A DNA stretch of 49,804 bases from an uncultured Bacteroidales bacterium (GTDB lineage: Bacteria > Bacteroidota > Bacteroidia > Bacteroidales > Paludibacteraceae): contig CADBZO010000007.1 in NCBI GenBank assembly GCA_902799185.1, positions 68,383 through 118,186 on the forward strand, read 5' to 3'. A program made the translations under genes and the position numbers. Below the pieces are notes generated by a model that saw only the letters and a list, made by a program, of their open reading frames with translations, made no database searches and was not told the DNA's origin. Shown in pieces: positions 31,541 to 40,414 of the stretch. Position 1 is the first letter of the stretch. The number at the start of each line of letters is the position of its first letter.

Positions 31541-32788
31541 TTCGCCTTTGATAGCTGCTACACCCGGGAGGACCTTGCCTTCGATTGCTTCGAGGAGGGC
31601 ACCGCCACCGGTAGAGATATACGATACCTGGTCTGCCAGACCGAATTTGTTGACGCAAGCAACGGAGTCACCGCCGCCGATGAGGGAGAAAGCACCCTCT
31701 TTGGTAGCCTCTGCGATAGCCTCACCGATAGCGCGGCTGCCGTCGCAGAAGTTGTCGAACTCGAACACACCTGCAGGGCCGTTCCAGAGGATCGTCTTGG
31801 CGCCTTTGATGGCGTTGCGGAAGTTCTTCTGTGCTTCAGGGCCGGCATCCAGACCTTCCCAACCCTCGGGGATGGCGTTGGAGGGGAATACCTTCCGGTT
31901 GGCGTCGTTGCTGAAGCTGTCTGCGCAGATGGCATCCGGAGCGAGCACGAGTTCTACGCCGTTCTTCTTGGCCAACTCCTCTACGCCGAGGGCTACGTCC
32001 AGTTTGTCGAGCTCTACGATAGAACCGCCGATCTCGCCGCCGTGTGCCTTGGCGAAGGTATAGGTCATGCCGCCGCAGAGGATCAGTTTGTCCACCTTGC
32101 CCAGCAGGTTCTCGATGATACCGATCTTCGAGCTTACTTTCGAACCGCCCATGATAGCAACGAACGGACGTTTGATGTCGCCCAGTACGGCGTCAACGGC
32201 AGCTACCTCTTTCTCCATCAGGAAACCGAGCATCTTGTTGTCTGCATCGAAATAGTCGGCAATGACAGCAGTAGAAGCATGTTTGCGGTGAGCGGTACCG
32301 AAAGCGTCCATCACATAGCAGTCTGCGTACGAGGCAAGCGTCTTGGCGAACTCTTTCTGGCGTGCTTTCATCTCTTTCTTTGCCGGCTCGTAAGCGGGAT
32401 CTTCTTTCTCGATACCTACCGGTTTGCCTTCCTCTTCCGGATAGAAACGCAGGTTCTCCAACAGGAGCACTTCGCCCGGTTTGAGGGCGGCAGCCTGAGC
32501 CTGTGCTTTTGCGCAGTCCTCGGCGAACTGAACGGGGCGACCCAGCGCAGCTGCTACGGCATCCACGATCTGGCGGAGGCTGTATTTGGCGACTACTTTG
32601 CCTTTGGGTTTGCCCATGTGGCTCATGATGATGAGTGCACCGCCCTCATCGAGGATGTGTTTGAGTGTCGGCAGCGCACCGCGGATACGGGTGTCGTCTG
32701 TGATTTTTCCGTTCTCGTCCAGTGGTACATTGAAGTCCACGCGTACAATCGCCTTCTTGCCGGCGAATTGATAATCTTTGATAGTCAT
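31538..32788 (-). CDS. pgk: Phosphoglycerate kinase
   Basis: 416-residue glycolytic enzyme transferring phosphate from 1,3-bisphosphoglycerate to [23 protein letters not shown] at the N-terminus, [26 protein letters not shown], and [12 protein letters not shown] plus GGGDSVA near the C-terminus cover both domains. Length is normal. It lies downstream of the DUF6242 gene (32-bp gap without a conserved promoter) and upstream of the DUF3127-recO group. Confidence 0.98.
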   Translation of the reverse strand: MTIKDYQFAGKKAIVRVDFNVPLDENGKITDDTRIRGALPTLKHILDEGGALIIMSHMGKPKGKVVAKYSLRQIVDAVAAALGRPVQFAEDCAKAQAQAAALKPGEVLLLENLRFYPEEEGKPVGIEKEDPAYEPAKKEMKARQKEFAKTLASYADCYVMDAFGTAHRKHASTAVIADYFDADNKMLGFLMEKEVAAVDAVLGDIKRPFVAIMGGSKVSSKIGIIENLLGKVDKLILCGGMTYTFAKAHGGEIGGSIVELDKLDVALGVEELAKKNGVELVLAPDAICADSFSNDANRKVFPSNAIPEGWEGLDAGPEAQKNFRNAIKGAKTILWNGPAGVFEFDNFCDGSRAIGEAIAEATKEGAFSLIGGGDSVACVNKFGLADQVSYISTGGGALLEAIEGKVLPGVAAIKGE

Positions 32789-32820
32789 AATGTTAATATT
32801 TTAGTTGTTTTATGTTGTTG

Positions 32821-34161
32821 TCATTTCCAGTCAATGGAGTTCAGCCGGCCCCGATAGACGTCGCTATAGGTGGTCCGGCTGTCCTGACCGCCGAAGAGGT
32901 AGATATAATTATCACGCACGAGGGCGGTCTGTTTCTGCCGTGCCTGATAGACATCCGGCAGTTGGTTTTTCATGGTGTCCGCTTTGCTCCAGGTCAGTCC
33001 TTCGTCTTTGGATATAAGTATATCCCGTCCGAAATAACTCATCTTGTCATCCACCCCGCCGAAGAGCAGCAGCTGGTAGTTGTATTCGATGACGGAGACG
33101 CCGGTGAGGCTGGTGAACGACGGACGGTCGATGGAGAAATCCTGCAACCGGTAGGTGCCTTCAGGCTTGGGGTGGCTCATGTATTCCATGTTCCACCGCG
33201 TGTTGAGAGACCGCCCGTTCTCCGCAAAACCTCCGATAATCATCGCCCGCTCGCGCAGACTGGAGCTGAGAAATGTCACGGTGGCAAAATCGCTGACGGG
33301 GAAATTGTCAGTAGGCATGAGTCCGCTCATGGCGAGCGTGTCTCCGTCGAGGTATGCCAGTTCGTAACGGTTCTCTTTGTTCCGGCTCAGTGCCCATACG
33401 CGCCGGTTCCAATAGAGCAGCATTGTCAGCACGGGGTGTGCTGTTTTCCGGGCGGTCCAGGTATGGGCGTCAGAAGAGGTGTATATCGTGCTGTCCTGGC
33501 CGTAATAGAGGGTATTGCCGTCGCTGATGATCTGCCGTACGTTGGTGCCGGAGGGCAGTCCGCTTTGCGTGCCTTTGTCCGTCCATGAAGCTCCGTCCTC
33601 GGAGCTGTAAGCACGGATGGCATAGCCGTTGGAGGCTAACATCAGAAACGCCCCGTTGTGCTCCACCACGCGCTGCTCGCTGTCGTCGGTAGGATAGATG
33701 CCGTCGGTCAGTTGCTCCCAGGTATAGAGATCGGGGTCGGCGGAATGGACCGTGGCGCGTATCTCATAGACCTTCGTTGTGCTCTTGTCCGCCGAGCGGA
33801 TGGTGAGGTAGATGGGGCTGAGCGTGAAATCCAGCGTGTCGTAACCCGTCAGCACATAAATCGAGTCGTGCATCGTCAGGTACGCTGCGTCGGGGGTGGA
33901 GAGGAACGTGAACCGCGGTACGACACGGGTGAGGGAGGTGCCGTAGAGAATAGAGTCTTGGTTCCATACCAAGCCGGTGTCGATACGTTCGTCGATGGTG
34001 AAGACGGCGGCTGCCAAACCGGGCATGGTGTCGTTGGCGGCAAAACCGAAAGAGGTCAACTGCGCTACGGAGCGGTTGGCTTGAGTAGTGTCCTGGGTTT
34101 TGTTGCAGGACACTGCCATGAGCATTGTCAAACCCAGTAATATATTAAAAAATCGCTTCAT
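32821..34161 (-). CDS. DUF6242 domain lipoprotein, Kelch-like propeller
   Basis: 446 residues. Lipobox AVSC with Cys19, an N-terminal beta domain (about 30-135), then repeated blades such as NGYAIRAYSSEDGASW, LLLFGGVDDKMSYFGRDI and YIYLFGGQDSRTTYSDVYRG. This is the DUF6242 Bacteroidales family, an outer-surface or periplasmic lipoprotein of unknown role. There is no recognisable 31-bp minus-strand promoter upstream. Confidence 0.86.
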   Translation of the reverse strand: MKRFFNILLGLTMLMAVSCNKTQDTTQANRSVAQLTSFGFAANDTMPGLAAAVFTIDERIDTGLVWNQDSILYGTSLTRVVPRFTFLSTPDAAYLTMHDSIYVLTGYDTLDFTLSPIYLTIRSADKSTTKVYEIRATVHSADPDLYTWEQLTDGIYPTDDSEQRVVEHNGAFLMLASNGYAIRAYSSEDGASWTDKGTQSGLPSGTNVRQIISDGNTLYYGQDSTIYTSSDAHTWTARKTAHPVLTMLLYWNRRVWALSRNKENRYELAYLDGDTLAMSGLMPTDNFPVSDFATVTFLSSSLRERAMIIGGFAENGRSLNTRWNMEYMSHPKPEGTYRLQDFSIDRPSFTSLTGVSVIEYNYQLLLFGGVDDKMSYFGRDILISKDEGLTWSKADTMKNQLPDVYQARQKQTALVRDNYIYLFGGQDSRTTYSDVYRGRLNSIDWK

Positions 34162-34184
34162 TATCTAAAAAATAGTTATTTTAT

Positions 34185-34215
34185 TTGCATATATCGGTAA
34201 AAAGTTGTAATTTTG
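34185..34215 (+). promoter_or_regulatory. fthC promoter, conserved 31-bp type
   Basis: -33 TTGCATATATC, GGT plus an A5 tract, and -7 TAATTTTG followed by CAGCC. TTG to TA is 23 nt. Confidence 0.87.
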
Positions 34216-34228
34216 CAGCCCTGTTTGA

Positions 34229-34257
34229 AAAATCATCAATCTTAAATCATCAATCAT
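34229..34257. repeat. 7-mer array in the fthC leader
   Basis: AAATCAT, CAATCTT, AAATCAT, CAATCAT directly before the ATG. Confidence 0.8.
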
Positions 34258-34860
34258 ATGCTATTCGATGCCCAACTTCATGATTTCATAGCCTGGCTCC
34301 CTTGGAACCGTATCTCGCGTGAGCAGACTGCGCTTCGTGCCATTGTAGAGCAGCGTCGCCGTGTGCTGGACAAAGCCAAGGTGGCGGAGGACAGTGCGCG
34401 TATTATTGCCCAGATTGAGCAGATGGCCGTCTTCCGTGAGGCAAAGGTGGTAATGATGTACTACCCTGTTCACAACGAGGTGGATCTGCGTCCGCTGCTG
34501 ACCAAGTACGAGGGTCAAAAAATATTTCTTTTACCGGTTACCCATCGCCATTCGATGGAGGTTCGTCCTTATGACGGCGAGGAGATGATGCGTAAGGGGC
34601 GTTTGGGTGTTCCCGAGCCTCAGACCCAGCCGTATTCCGGACATATTGACTTGATGTTGGTGCCGGGAGTGGTGTTTGACCATCACTGCCATCGTATCGG
34701 TCGGGGAGGAGGCTATTACGACAAGTTCCTCAGGAAACATCCGTATGCCAAGAAGATAGGCGTCTGCTATTCGTTCCAACTCAAGTCGCATACGATCCCG
34801 CACAGCCGTCATGACCAGAAGATGGACCGGGTGGTCACGCCTCTTCAGACCATTGGATAG
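34258..34860 (+). CDS. fthC: 5-formyltetrahydrofolate cyclo-ligase
   Basis: 200 residues. It recycles 5-formyl-THF to methenyl-THF. KVVMMYYPVHNEVDLRPLL supplies substrate contacts, and the C-terminal LMLVPGVVFDHHCHRIGRGG plus GYYDKFL is the family's ATP-binding signature. The N-terminus is somewhat extended, but the ATG follows the promoter and leader array directly. It converges on, and overlaps by 26 bp, the gene at 34835. Confidence 0.94.
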   Translation: MLFDAQLHDFIAWLPWNRISREQTALRAIVEQRRRVLDKAKVAEDSARIIAQIEQMAVFREAKVVMMYYPVHNEVDLRPLLTKYEGQKIFLLPVTHRHSMEVRPYDGEEMMRKGRLGVPEPQTQPYSGHIDLMLVPGVVFDHHCHRIGRGGGYYDKFLRKHPYAKKIGVCYSFQLKSHTIPHSRHDQKMDRVVTPLQTIG

Positions 34861-35602
34861 TCGGTTGGCTCTCCTGAATCCGTTTGAACTCTCTGTCGGT
34901 TTCGGCGGAGAGTTTTCTTTCTCCCTTCCGGTAATAGTAGATCACGCCGTAGAGCTGGCATTTCATCATCCTGGCAAACGGCAGTTCGTCTTTGTAGTAC
35001 GCTTCTACCAGGTTCCATATATTCAGGATGATGGCATCCGCCTGTTCGCGCAGCGGGCCTAAGTCTCCGTGTACGCGCTCCGTGTTCTGTACGTGGAAGG
35101 TGTGCTGGCGCCGGTGCTCGCAGAAGATATCGTAATGCACCTTCACCTTGTTGATGGCGGGGTTGTAGATCGGGAAACCTCCGTTGGCCATACGTTTCTG
35201 CTCGCCGTCGATGATGTTCTTACCCCATTCCATCAGGTTCTCGTCGGTGGACAGGTCGGGTACGATATTCTCGTGGGGATCCAGGCCGTAGAGCAGTTTC
35301 TGCTCTTTCTTGATCTCGCCGCGGATGACGGCGAGGTTGAGCACCTGGATGAAATGCGAGATATACATACGTGCGTTCTGTACAATATGGCGGTATTGTT
35401 TGTTGGCGTTGACGGTGGATTTGTAGTTGTCCTTGGATTGCATCACTACGTTCTCAAAGGACACCAGGAACCGCTGTGCCTCGCTCTGCACTTTGTAGGG
35501 GATCACTTGCTCGGTGTAGTCCGCAGTCTGTGCGCGCTGGATAGCGTTCTGCAGGGCGTGAAGCCGGGCTAAATCCGTGTTCGGTAATCGTCTGTAAGGC
35601 AT
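34835..35602 (-). CDS. Conserved Bacteroidales protein of unknown function
   Basis: 255 residues, soluble and mainly helical. The start MPYRRLPNTDLARLHALQNA and the block ISHFIQVLNLAVIRGEIKKE match a conserved Bacteroidales protein I recognise only as hypothetical. There is no signal peptide or catalytic motif. It is the last gene of the ddl-prenyl synthase operon. Its final 26 bp overlap the converging fthC. Confidence 0.8.
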   Translation of the reverse strand: MPYRRLPNTDLARLHALQNAIQRAQTADYTEQVIPYKVQSEAQRFLVSFENVVMQSKDNYKSTVNANKQYRHIVQNARMYISHFIQVLNLAVIRGEIKKEQKLLYGLDPHENIVPDLSTDENLMEWGKNIIDGEQKRMANGGFPIYNPAINKVKVHYDIFCEHRRQHTFHVQNTERVHGDLGPLREQADAIILNIWNLVEAYYKDELPFARMMKCQLYGVIYYYRKGERKLSAETDREFKRIQESQPTIQWSEEA

Positions 35603-35608
35603 GATACT

Positions 35609-35640
35609 ATTTACGATTTGGTCATTTACGGTTTACGATT
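35609..35640. repeat. 7/8-mer array between the prenyl synthase and 34835 genes
   Basis: ATTTACG, ATTTGGTC, ATTTACG, GTTTACG units; it begins in the prenyl synthase stop codon. Confidence 0.7.
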
Positions 35641-36601
35641 TTCTGGTGGCGAGTCTCTCTGCTAACTCTCGCAGCCGCTCAGCGGCTTCATTCCGGGGCA
35701 GTCTGTCCAGTTGCTCCAAAGCCATTGCGGTGTGCTCTTCCATTACCGCCTCGCATTTCTCGCGTACGCCCAGCCGGTTGTATATCGCTGTCACGGCGGC
35801 AATCTTCTGTTCATCCTGTCCGACCGCCATCAGCCATTGGAGCAACTCGGCTTTGGTCTCCCCGTCGGCGCTCTCCATAGCCGTGAGCAGCAGGAGGGTC
35901 TTCTTGTTGGCGCATATATCGCCGCCGATAGCTTTGCCGAATGTCTTTGGGTCGCCATAGACGTCGAGGATGTCGTCCTGGATCTGGAACGCGAGGCCGA
36001 TATGCAGGCCGTACCGGTAGAGCGCTTCCTGCTGGGCGGGGGTGGCGCCGGCAATATAACCGGCTATCTGCATGGCATAGGCGAGGAGTACGGAGGTCTT
36101 CTTCTCTATCATCATCATATAGTCGTCGATAGAGACGTTGTTGGCCTGCTCGAAATCGACGTCGTACTGCTGTCCCTCGCATACGCCGGTAGCCATCTCG
36201 TTGAACATCTCCAAAGTCCTTTGTACTTTGTTGCTTGGTACCTGCGCGAGCAGTTTGTAGGCCTCGATGAGCATCTGGTCTCCCGAGAGGATGGCGGTGT
36301 TCTCGTTCCACTGCACGTGTACGGTTGGTCTTCCGCGGCGCACCCGGGCTTTGTCCATCACGTCGTCGTGCAGGAGGGTGAAGTTATGAAACACCTCCAG
36401 CGCCAGGGCCGCAGGCAGCACGTCGTCTATCACGGTCCCGTTGATCAGACCGCCGTTGATAATCACTTCCGCGGCGGTTATCGCCAGGGTTGGACGCAAA
36501 CGCTTGCCGCCGGACGCTAACGCATACCCGATGGGCTCGTATAATCCTTTCGGCTCCTTGTCCCAGTTCAGAGACTCGATGGCTTTGTTGATGTCAAGCA
36601 T
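35633..36601 (-). CDS. Trans-polyprenyl diphosphate synthase
   Basis: 322 residues from ATG 36599-36601. First aspartate-rich motif DDVMD in TLLHDDVMDKARVRRGRP; second IQDDILDVYGD. GGKRLRPTLAI marks the substrate site. Five residues before the first motif is Phe and four before is Thr, a pattern suggesting a shorter (C15-C20) product rather than octaprenyl; this chain-length call is inference. It lies between ddl (30-bp gap filled by a 7-mer array) and the gene at 34835. Confidence 0.93.
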   Translation of the reverse strand: MLDINKAIESLNWDKEPKGLYEPIGYALASGGKRLRPTLAITAAEVIINGGLINGTVIDDVLPAALALEVFHNFTLLHDDVMDKARVRRGRPTVHVQWNENTAILSGDQMLIEAYKLLAQVPSNKVQRTLEMFNEMATGVCEGQQYDVDFEQANNVSIDDYMMMIEKKTSVLLAYAMQIAGYIAGATPAQQEALYRYGLHIGLAFQIQDDILDVYGDPKTFGKAIGGDICANKKTLLLLTAMESADGETKAELLQWLMAVGQDEQKIAAVTAIYNRLGVREKCEAVMEEHTAMALEQLDRLPRNEAAERLRELAERLATRKS

Positions 36602-36604
36602 TTC

Positions 36605-36638
36605 CAATTATCAATTATCAATTGTCAATTATCAATTT
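36605..36638. repeat. 7-mer array between ddl and the prenyl synthase
   Basis: CAATTAT, CAATTAT, CAATTGT, CAATTAT units; the ddl stop codon lies inside it. Confidence 0.85.
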
Positions 36639-37714
36639 GAGAACTTGTTCTCAATAATATCCGTCAGTACGTCCTTTATGTCCAGTCCGGCAGCGCGCAC
36701 CTGCTGCGGGATAAAACTCGTGGCGGTCATGCCCGGCGTGGTGTTGACCTCCAGAAGGTTGATCTGTATCTTGCTCATGTCATCCACAGGGTCCACGTAT
36801 TCCTCGGTGTTGCGCATGCCGGTGATGATCCAGTCCACGCGGATGATGCCGTTGGCGCCGATGATGTCGTAGATACGGAGCGTGTTGGCCTGTATCCGGT
36901 CGCGGATGGCGTCCGGGATACGTGCCGGAGTGATCTCGCTCACCTGACCTTTGTATTTGGCGTCGTAGTCGAAGAACTCATTCTTCGTCACTACCTCGGT
37001 GACGGGGAATGCCACCGCCTTCTCTTTCGTCTTATACACGCCGCAGGTCACTTCCGTGCCCTGCATATACGCCTCGCAGATGACTTCGTCTCCTTCTTGG
37101 AACGCGCGCTCGATAGCCGGGATAACAGCCTCCGCCGTCTTCACCTTCGTGCAGCCGAAGGACGAACCGCCTACGTTGCTCTTGATGAAACACGGGAAGC
37201 CGAGAGACTCGGCTATTTGTGATGTGAGATTTGAGATTAGGGATTTATACTCTGCCTTGCGGATGAGAACCGATTTGGCGATGTTGAATCCGAAGGGTGC
37301 CAGATAGTGGTTGCAGGTGTATTTGTTGAACGTGAGTGCAGCGGCTAATACGTTGCAGCACGAGTAGGGGAGCCCTATCATCTCCAGATAGCCCTGCAAC
37401 AGGCCGTTCTCGCCCGGCGTGCCGTGGATGGTGATATACGCGAAGTCGAACGTGTGCTTCACACCCTCGCGCGTAAAAGAAAAATCATTCTTGTCAATCG
37501 GGCAGGCACGCGCCAGCAGCTCGTCATTCAGCACGCCCTGCGTGCGGCTCAGTTCTTCATTCGCAACCGCCTTCCAATCCTTCCCCTTGAGCACTACGAT
37601 AGCAACGTCGTAGCGCTCCTTATCCATAAAGGAATACAGGCCTGCTGCAGAGCGCAGCGACACCTCGTGCTCGCTGCTGTCTCCTCCGGCAATAATGGCT
37701 ATATTACGTTTCAT
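36632..37714 (-). CDS. ddl: D-alanine--D-alanine ligase
   Basis: 360-residue ATP-grasp ligase supplying the dipeptide for MurF. N-terminal AIIAGGDSSEHEVSLRSA, central GGSSFGCTKV, and C-terminal LLEVNTTPGMTATSFIPQQ are complete. A 7-mer array (37213-37246) encodes KSLISNLTSQIAES in the central domain, directly before LGFPCFIKSNVGG. Its promoter overlaps the sufB terminator. Confidence 0.96.
   Translation of the reverse strand: MKRNIAIIAGGDSSEHEVSLRSAAGLYSFMDKERYDVAIVVLKGKDWKAVANEELSRTQGVLNDELLARACPIDKNDFSFTREGVKHTFDFAYITIHGTPGENGLLQGYLEMIGLPYSCCNVLAAALTFNKYTCNHYLAPFGFNIAKSVLIRKAEYKSLISNLTSQIAESLGFPCFIKSNVGGSSFGCTKVKTAEAVIPAIERAFQEGDEVICEAYMQGTEVTCGVYKTKEKAVAFPVTEVVTKNEFFDYDAKYKGQVSEITPARIPDAIRDRIQANTLRIYDIIGANGIIRVDWIITGMRNTEEYVDPVDDMSKIQINLLEVNTTPGMTATSFIPQQVRAAGLDIKDVLTDIIENKFSN
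37213..37246. repeat. In-frame 7-mer array in ddl
   Basis: The gene strand reads AAATCCCTAATCTCAAATCT and onward, encoding SLISNLTSQIA before a conserved ATP-grasp motif. Confidence 0.75.
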
Positions 37715-37740
37715 CTGATAATAAATTCACAATTTGGCTG

Positions 37741-37771
37741 CAAAGTTACTAAAAAAAAACGACATACGCAA
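37741..37771 (-). promoter_or_regulatory. ddl promoter, conserved 31-bp type
   Basis: -33 TTGCGTATGTC, G then a T9 tract, and -7 TAACTTTG followed by CAGCC. TTG to TA is 23 nt. Confidence 0.88.
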
Positions 37772-37782
37772 GAGCGTACGCC
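37751..37782 (-). terminator. sufB terminator overlapping the ddl promoter
   Basis: On the minus strand GGCGTACGC pairs with GCGTATGTC (two G-U pairs) around loop TCTT, followed by G and nine T. The 3' arm and T tract are the ddl -33 box and spacer. Confidence 0.8.
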
Positions 37783-37809
37783 ATTTTTTTAGCGATTTTT
37801 CTTGTCTGG

Positions 37810-39261
37810 TCATCCTACGGAGCCTTCGAGGGAGACTTGGAGGAGTTTCTGGGCTTCGACGGCGAACTCCATCGGCAGTTTGTCCATCACCTCTTTGGCG
37901 TAGCCGTTGACAATCAGACCAACCGCGTCCTCCATACCTATACCGCGTTGCTGGCAGTAGAAGAGCTGGTCCTCGCTGATCTTGGAGGTCGTGGCCTCGT
38001 GCTCCACGGTAGCCGTGGGGTTGGAGATGATCATGTCCGGGAAGGTGTGTGCACCGCATTGGTCGCCCAGCAGGAGCGAGTCGCACTGGCTGTAGTTGCG
38101 GGCGTTCTCGGCGTGGAGACCCATCTTGACCAAGCCGCGGTAGGCGTTCTGGCTGTGGCCGGCGGAGATACCTTTGCTGATGATCCGCGAGCGGGTGTTT
38201 TTGCCTATATGGATCATCTTCGTGCCGGTGTCCGCCTGCTGGTAGTTGTTCGTCACCGCCACCGAGTAGAACTCCGCCGACGAGTTGTCGCCGCGCAGGA
38301 TACAACTCGGGTATTTCCATGTGATGGCGGAGCCGGTCTCTACCTGGGTCCAAGAGAGACGTGCGTTCTCATAGGTGATACCCCTTTTGGTAACGAAATT
38401 ATAGATACCGCCTTTGCCGTTCTTGTCACCCGGGTACCAGTTCTGTACGGTGGAGTATTTGACCTCTCCGTCCTTATGCACGATAATCTCCACGATAGCG
38501 GCGTGAAGTTGGTTCTCGTCCCTCATCGGCGCCGTACAGCCCTCCAGATAAGAGAGATACGCCCCCTCGTCGGCGATGAGCAGCGTGCGCTCGAACTGAC
38601 CGGTGTTGCCGGCGTTGATACGGAAATAGGTGCTCAGTTCCATGGGGCAGCGGACGCCTTTCGGCACATAGACGAACGAACCGTCGGAGAAGACGGCGGA
38701 GTTCAGCGCCGCATAGAAATTATCCGTCGGGGGAACTACCGAACCGAGGTATTTCTTGACCAAGTCGGGGTGCTCGCGTACCGCCTCGGAGATGGAGCAG
38801 AAGATGATTCCTTTTTCCGCCAGCGTTTCGCGGAAAGTGGTCTTGACGGAAACGGAGTCCATAACCGCATCCACCGCCATGTTACCCACCAGCGCAGCCC
38901 GTTCCTCCAGCGGGATACCCAGTTTGTCGAAGGTCTTCATGATCTCCTCGTCGATCTCCTCGTCTTTCGACTTTTCGCTTTCGACTTTCGACTTTTTGGT
39001 CTTCGGCGCAGCGTAATAGGAAATAGCCTGAAAATCTATCTCGGGTATGTCGAGGTGCGCCCATGTGGGCACAGGCATGGTTTGCCATTTGCGGAAGGCT
39101 TTGAGCCTGAACTCCAGCAGCCACTCCGGCTCGCCTTTCTTCGCCGAAATCAGCCGGACGATTTCTTCGTTCAGCCCTGCCGGCACTACATCGGTCTCCA
39201 CGTCGGTGGTGAAACCGTATTTGTAGTCCTGCGTGGTAATATCTTCTATTATTGTATCCAA
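37810..39261 (-). CDS. sufB: Fe-S cluster assembly protein SufB
   Basis: 483-residue SufB scaffold subunit. [39 protein letters not shown] and the C-terminal [20 protein letters not shown] are strong signatures. No sufC, sufD or sufS lies within the window. The start is unusual. The best candidate is TTG (39259-39261), since no in-frame ATG exists between the upstream stop and the conserved N-terminus, and a 7-mer array lies exactly there. An array at 38963-38997 adds [14 protein letters not shown] in frame. Confidence 0.95.
   Translation of the reverse strand: MDTIIEDITTQDYKYGFTTDVETDVVPAGLNEEIVRLISAKKGEPEWLLEFRLKAFRKWQTMPVPTWAHLDIPEIDFQAISYYAAPKTKKSKVESEKSKDEEIDEEIMKTFDKLGIPLEERAALVGNMAVDAVMDSVSVKTTFRETLAEKGIIFCSISEAVREHPDLVKKYLGSVVPPTDNFYAALNSAVFSDGSFVYVPKGVRCPMELSTYFRINAGNTGQFERTLLIADEGAYLSYLEGCTAPMRDENQLHAAIVEIIVHKDGEVKYSTVQNWYPGDKNGKGGIYNFVTKRGITYENARLSWTQVETGSAITWKYPSCILRGDNSSAEFYSVAVTNNYQQADTGTKMIHIGKNTRSRIISKGISAGHSQNAYRGLVKMGLHAENARNYSQCDSLLLGDQCGAHTFPDMIISNPTATVEHEATTSKISEDQLFYCQQRGIGMEDAVGLIVNGYAKEVMDKLPMEFAVEAQKLLQVSLEGSVG
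38963..38997. repeat. In-frame 7-mer array in sufB
   Basis: CGAAAGT-type units on the gene strand encode [13 protein letters not shown]. Both orientations of this unit are stop-free. Confidence 0.8.
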
Positions 39262-39294
39262 TAGTAATAATTCGTAATTTTTAATTCGTAATTA
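39262..39294. repeat. 7-mer array before sufB
   Basis: ATTCGTA, ATTTTTA, ATTCGTA, ATTAGA units between the tRNA-Cys terminator and the sufB start. Confidence 0.8.
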
Positions 39295-39295
39295 G

Positions 39296-39325
39296 AAAAA
39301 GTCACTCCTTCGAAGAGTGACTTTT
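39296..39325 (-). terminator. tRNA-Cys terminator
   Basis: GTCACTC and GAGTGAC pair around a 7-nt TTCGAAG-type loop, followed by TTTTT on the minus strand. Confidence 0.85.
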
Positions 39326-39330
39326 CCGAG

Positions 39331-39402
39331 AGGCCGGTAGCGGAGTCAAACCGCTCTATACGGTTTTGCAGACCGCTGACTAAGTCGCTCATCCAACCGG
39401 CC
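39331..39402 (-). tRNA. tRNA-Cys(GCA)
   Basis: Acceptor GGCCGGT/ACCGGCC, discriminator U; anticodon arm loop CTGCAAA gives GCA; T arm AGCGG-TTTGACT-CCGCT. CCA is not encoded. It has its own promoter 18 bp upstream and a terminator directly downstream. Confidence 0.95.
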
Positions 39403-39420
39403 AAAATCGCAAAGCGGGTG

Positions 39421-39451
39421 CAAAGGTAGTACTTTTTTTTGATATACGCAA
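39421..39451 (-). promoter_or_regulatory. tRNA-Cys promoter, conserved 31-bp type
   Basis: -33 TTGCGTATATC, an A8 tract, GTAC, and -7 TACCTTTG followed by CACC. TTG to TA is 23 nt. Confidence 0.88.
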
Positions 39452-39480
39452 ATATTTTGGCAAAAAAATGCAGTTATGCG

Positions 39481-40359
39481 TCAAAAAAGACTCAAATCAG
39501 CATCAGTAATCGTTCCTTTGGGGCGTTTTTTGCCCCGGGAAGGGGTTACTGGAGTACTCGGAGTGACCTGGGGCTTCCGGGTACTCGGAGTGACCTGTTT
39601 CGGAGCTAAGGCAGCGCGGATGATCTGCCGTGTCTGGTCGTCTGTCCATTTGCATTTGTCAACGATCCAGTCGAGGTAGGAGCGGTCGATACGCATCATC
39701 GACTCGCCTTTGTGCGCACCCTGGGTGAGGTAGTAATAACCGCCTCTCTTCGTCAGCCACCGGTCGAAGCAGATAAACCCGAACTCCTCCCGTTGCGCCC
39801 ATTCCCAGCCGTGCGCGGCTATCTGCGCCTTGAAGACCTCAATCGTCGCCATTACGTCGTCGAGCGAGTTATGCGCGCCCTCGAACGGATGGCCGTAATA
39901 CCGCGTGTAGGCGGAGGTGAGGTTGTTAGGCACCTTCTCGCCCGTCTCGGGGTCGGTCATCCCTGCGGTGTGGATGCGCTCCAGCAGCAGCGCGTCGTAC
40001 CAGGTACGGCCCTCGAAATCGAAGTCCAGCCCTAAGCGTTTGAGGTTGTAATGGAGGATAGGTGCGTCGTAGCCGTTGCCGTTATAGGAGAGGAAATCGC
40101 ATCCACGGGTGAAGGCGATGAAGTCGTCATAGACGCTCCTCAGTCCCACGCCGTGCTTTAACAGGAAGGACTTGGAGATATGATGCACCGCCTCCGCCTC
40201 GGCGGGGATGGTGAACTCCCCTTCCGGCAGGATATACCAGTCGCGCTGGTCGATGACGGACCAGTCGGAGGTCTCCACTTTTACCAGCGAGAGTTGGATA
40301 ATGTGCTCTTTCTGCACATCCAGACCCGTGGTCTCGGTATCAAAACAAACAAGGTTCAT
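39481..40359 (-). CDS. 3'-5' exonuclease, DnaQ-like
   Basis: 292 residues. DEDD exonuclease fold: FDTETTGLD at residues 6-14, SYNGNGYDAPIL in the middle, and HNSLDDVMATIEVF toward the C-terminal part of the domain. The C-terminal 60 residues are basic and Pro/Thr-rich with a tandem repeat (QVTPSTRKPQVTPSTPVTPS). The domain resembles the proofreading epsilon subunit; the substrate is unproven. Confidence 0.9.
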   Translation of the reverse strand: MNLVCFDTETTGLDVQKEHIIQLSLVKVETSDWSVIDQRDWYILPEGEFTIPAEAEAVHHISKSFLLKHGVGLRSVYDDFIAFTRGCDFLSYNGNGYDAPILHYNLKRLGLDFDFEGRTWYDALLLERIHTAGMTDPETGEKVPNNLTSAYTRYYGHPFEGAHNSLDDVMATIEVFKAQIAAHGWEWAQREEFGFICFDRWLTKRGGYYYLTQGAHKGESMMRIDRSYLDWIVDKCKWTDDQTRQIIRAALAPKQVTPSTRKPQVTPSTPVTPSRGKKRPKGTITDADLSLF

Positions 40360-40361
40360 GC

Positions 40362-40414
40362 GTCATTCGTAATTCGTAATTTTTAATTCGTAATTCGTCA
40401 TTCGTAATTCGTAA
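40362..40414. repeat. Longest clean 7-mer array: between rlmI-like and exonuclease genes
   Basis: Seven units of ATTCGTA with single changes (ATTTTTA, ATTCGTC). It runs right up to the methyltransferase stop. Confidence 0.9.

Noticed and set aside
37837-39264. Long plus-strand open frame opposite sufB
   Set aside because: It mirrors sufB codon use with no protein-like pattern; sufB is well conserved.
39261-39331. Functional link between tRNA-Cys and sufB (cysteine supply for Fe-S assembly)
   Set aside because: Adjacency alone; a terminator separates them and nothing in sequence supports a shared role.
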